From: Desulfovibrionaceae bacterium
GTDB taxonomy: Bacteria; Desulfobacterota; Desulfovibrionia; Desulfovibrionales; Desulfovibrionaceae
DNA: 64,000 nt
NCBI GenBank assembly: GCA_015709205.1
Contig: JACCQO010000004.1
Location: forward strand, 61,552-125,551
Direction of reading: 5' to 3'
The position numbers were made by a program, and so were the translations under genes. Below, piece after piece: positions 62,901-64,000 of the stretch. The stretch's first letter is position 1; every line of letters begins with the position of its first letter. The notes below the pieces were generated by a model. That model had not been told where the DNA came from. It saw nothing but the letters and a program-made list of their open reading frames with translations, and did no database searches.

Positions 62901-63741
62901 GGCCACGGTGCAGGCCGACCGCTACGTGGAAACCATGAGCGAGTTGCAGCAGATGAACCGCGTGCTCGACGCCTTCCGGAACGAGCCCTGGTTCGTGCAG
63001 GCCTCGGGACTGGAAAACTACATCGCGAACAACTACGAGCGGCTGGGCGTGAGCGAGCAGTTCTTCGGCGACTTCAAGCGCGACCACATGGATTCGGGCC
63101 GCGTCAGCTACGACTACGGCCACCGGCTCACGGGTGACGAGGTCGCGGGTTTCCGCGCCGCCCTGGCCGAGGCCGCGCGCACCGAGCGCGCCAACCCGCC
63201 CGTGGTCCTGCACACGGCCATGCTCGCAGACATGGAGAAGATGGCCGGGATCATGGAGAGCCACCGCCCCGGCCCGTACGGCTCGACGAACATGGTGGAA
63301 TCCTTCACGCCCGGGGAGATGGCCTTCTGGAACGACTTCCGCGCGACCTACGTGGAGACGGGCATCGTGCCCGACCCCTTCGACCGCGGCGGGTCGGACG
63401 TCTCGGGCATCGGCTCGGACGGCGTGTTCGTGCGCGCCGAGTGGGACGCCTTCATGAACAGCCTGAACGGGGCCATGGCCGACCTCTCGGCCACGCGGCC
63501 CTCGCCGCTGCAGGAGATGCGCGCCGAGATGGAGCAGCTCGCCCTGCTCTATCCCGAGACCGCGGACGCGACCCGGGCCGTGCTCGGCGGCGACACCGCG
63601 CGGCTGGAGGAGCTCATCGAACTGCTGACCAGGCTGCTGGAGATGCTCCTGCCCGACGCCGAGGCCGAGGCGGCCCGGCTGCAGGGGCTGGTGGACGGCC
63701 TGGACCGGGCCGCCCAGGTGATGGAAGGTTCCGTGGGCTAG
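59953..63741 (+). CDS. giant repeat protein, putative T3SS-secreted
   Basis: The 1262-aa protein has a polar N terminus rich in Ser/Thr/Gln (residues 1-35) and no Sec signal, compatible with type III export. A helical region follows, then six repeats of 200-204 residues, the last partial. Each repeat holds M-AFW-x-x-FR (at residues 116, 317, 519, 719, 923, 1124), YVxTGxVxDP and a G-[IV]-G-x-D-G-x-[FY]-x-R-x-E-[WY] loop reminiscent of a degenerate EF-hand. A second half with PWWQ/LExYA and YxDTGxVxFD follows. The last 80 residues are helical. No known domain is recognised. AAGGAAA precedes the ATG. It is inserted between sctX and sctY, neighbours in Yersinia. Confidence 0.85.
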   Translation: MSDFTVTNRPSSQQVDSTGATGTDSSIQAQHDAMTANEAANAIEELLAKGLEGIESRIELIAFIQALLSEAGKALRSAKQDEAQQVKLEDLNKMKEIMERNDPGGGVVRLSGDDMAFWLEFRDAYVLTGLVKDPFCSGPSDVMGIGSDGIYVRAEYDAFMNSLDTAIGQTQAALNGARIDVAPENYFSTLSDVTAMDKALEAFENSPPWVQARGFDTFLEGYARREGLGPDFQARFMASCEAAGISFSFGATLEGGEIGALRSVLAGAREAITQNPPAEVRMEMLRDMERMQDILENNPPNGFWCFGNTRLSGEDKAFWNEFRDKYVLTGLVPDPMNNGVFDRHGIGSDAAYTRTEYQAFMNSLNAAIGQVRSAGPMSELLAGKVDAFNYFPVMEDLSSMNKLLDAYESRPWWQQSMSLEQYADRYGERMGLGEKFLGRFMAQCADSGILPADFRAQLERGDIEGMRASLAFTADLLASSPPPSARSQMVRDMERMQEIMNNHEPGRWGVEAFNEREMAFWTDFRERYVLTGIVEDPFNRGTNDVRGVGADGVFTRFEWEGFMDSLGGALAQARAALPSEMGLMEYNSQVADLATMQSLLADFRNASHFERAMGFETYAKAHATEYGVTPDFVENFTRDYVDTGLVDFDPGSRISRRDADRLLDSVGRALDAMRAAPPRELHEAMLTDMEHMMEIMARHMPGPGGTGNMIESFTPEEMAFWNDFRAAYVDTGLVADPMSLPWAPQMGIGTDGVFVRSEWSAFVLSLGSAMQDVRAAIAAESAPRPSAETYVAALGDLQKMDALLSSYEMRPWWQRNMSLEQFAAMEGPRMGLAPGFVDAFKAQYVDTGLVPFDFGANLDAFEAGAFHAAVREARESLRTSPPPDIQVRMLADMQQMAEILERHKPAEFGGPDSVQSFTPEEMAFWNDFRANYVLTGIVDDPMNRGNMDSLGIGSDGVFVRSEWDAFRESLLGTMEQMREASPLATVQADRYVETMSELQQMNRVLDAFRNEPWFVQASGLENYIANNYERLGVSEQFFGDFKRDHMDSGRVSYDYGHRLTGDEVAGFRAALAEAARTERANPPVVLHTAMLADMEKMAGIMESHRPGPYGSTNMVESFTPGEMAFWNDFRATYVETGIVPDPFDRGGSDVSGIGSDGVFVRAEWDAFMNSLNGAMADLSATRPSPLQEMRAEMEQLALLYPETADATRAVLGGDTARLEELIELLTRLLEMLLPDAEAEAARLQGLVDGLDRAAQVMEGSVG
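60100..63480 (+). repeat. six tandem coding repeats of about 600-612 bp
   Basis: The GCCTTCTGG anchors lie at 60298, 60901, 61507, 62107, 62719 and 63322, giving periods of 603, 606, 600, 612 and 603 bases. Repeats 4-6 are nearly identical over about 40 bases around the anchor, indicating recent duplication. Confidence 0.88.
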
Positions 63742-63804
63742 CCCGCGGCGGGCCACGAACGGACGCAAGGACGACGACGCGCGAGCAGGAAACCGGACAC
63801 GAAC

Positions 63805-64000
63805 ATGGAACTGACCAGGGACGAACGCGACGTGCTCCAGGTAATGGGCTACGTCTACCTGAGAAACGGCAAGGACGAGAAGGCCCTGGCCCTGTTCGAG
63901 GGCCTGGAGGCCATCGACCCCGGCGACGCGCACACCGAGCGCAGCCTGGCCTACGTGCATCTGCGCGCGGGGCGCGCCGAAGAGGCCTTGGCCGCGGCCC
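63805..64000 (+). CDS. sctY: T3SS SctY (YscY family), cut by the window end
   Basis: The first 65 residues show a TPR-like start, LTRDERDVLQVMGYVYLRNGKDEKALALFEGLEAIDPGD, which parallels the YscY beginning (LTKRQQEFLLLNGWLQLQCGHAERA). SctY partners SctX and SctV. The gene runs off the window; sctV is expected next. Confidence 0.82.
   Translation, partial: MELTRDERDVLQVMGYVYLRNGKDEKALALFEGLEAIDPGDAHTERSLAYVHLRAGRAEEALAAA

Noticed and set aside
59425..63960. A 1511-codon minus-strand frame opposite the giant repeat gene
   Set aside because: It is an antisense shadow caused by the codon bias of the plus-strand repeats. The plus strand has the ribosome site, the T3SS operon context and the natural amino-acid composition.

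Overview
The window is very GC-rich and densely coded. It reads as chromosomal sequence from a sulfate reducer of the Desulfovibrio type (Desulfobacterota). This is inferred from selB next to a selenocysteine tRNA, fdhD with molybdenum-cofactor genes, the style of the sensor kinases, and the gene families. No rRNA gene is present to confirm it.

Left part (1-27.4 kb), metabolism and signalling. A trehalose synthase-maltokinase fusion is translationally coupled to malQ. selB diverges from tRNA-Sec, followed by a degenerate MoeA-like protein fused to a PBP-like domain. A substrate-binding protein, a histidine kinase and a REC-STAS response regulator form one operon. A minus-strand block holds mobA, fdhD, moaA and a catalytically dead IS1595-type transposase homologue. 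Then come a GNAT-deacetylase fusion, a PAS-GGDEF-like protein, a very large DUF748/AsmA-like envelope protein and a YihY-type membrane protein.

Right part (27.5-64 kb), a nearly complete Ysc-family type III secretion system (T3SS). On the minus strand, from high to low coordinates: lcrG-, tip-, lcrH-, yopB- and yopD-like genes (56.1-52.7 kb); a YscB-like chaperone, sctC, sctD, YscE-like, sctF, YscG-like, sctI, J, K, L, N, O, P, Q, R, S, T, U (52.4-35.1 kb); then a CesT-type chaperone and four paralogous effector-like genes plus the remnant of a fifth (34.9-27.6 kb). On the plus strand (57.4 kb to the end): sctW, a SycN-like chaperone, sctX, a small unknown gene, a 1262-residue protein with six roughly 200-residue repeats, and the start of sctY. 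The order closely follows the Yersinia virA, virC and lcrGVH-yopBD modules. sctV and the rest of sctY should lie just beyond the right edge.

Most unusual points. (i) The four effector-like paralogues share an N-terminal domain of about 110 residues and sit behind one chaperone and one sigma-54-like promoter. (ii) The giant repeat protein is inserted between sctX and sctY. (iii) The SctP needle-length protein has a collagen-like Gly-X-Y middle of about 470 residues. (iv) The SctC secretin ends in two SPOR domains. (v) Four close matches to the sigma-54 -24/-12 consensus precede the T3SS units, and one precedes a small secreted Cys-rich protein, suggesting one RpoN-dependent regulon. Functions are assigned from motifs, length and gene order read by eye. 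No database search was run.
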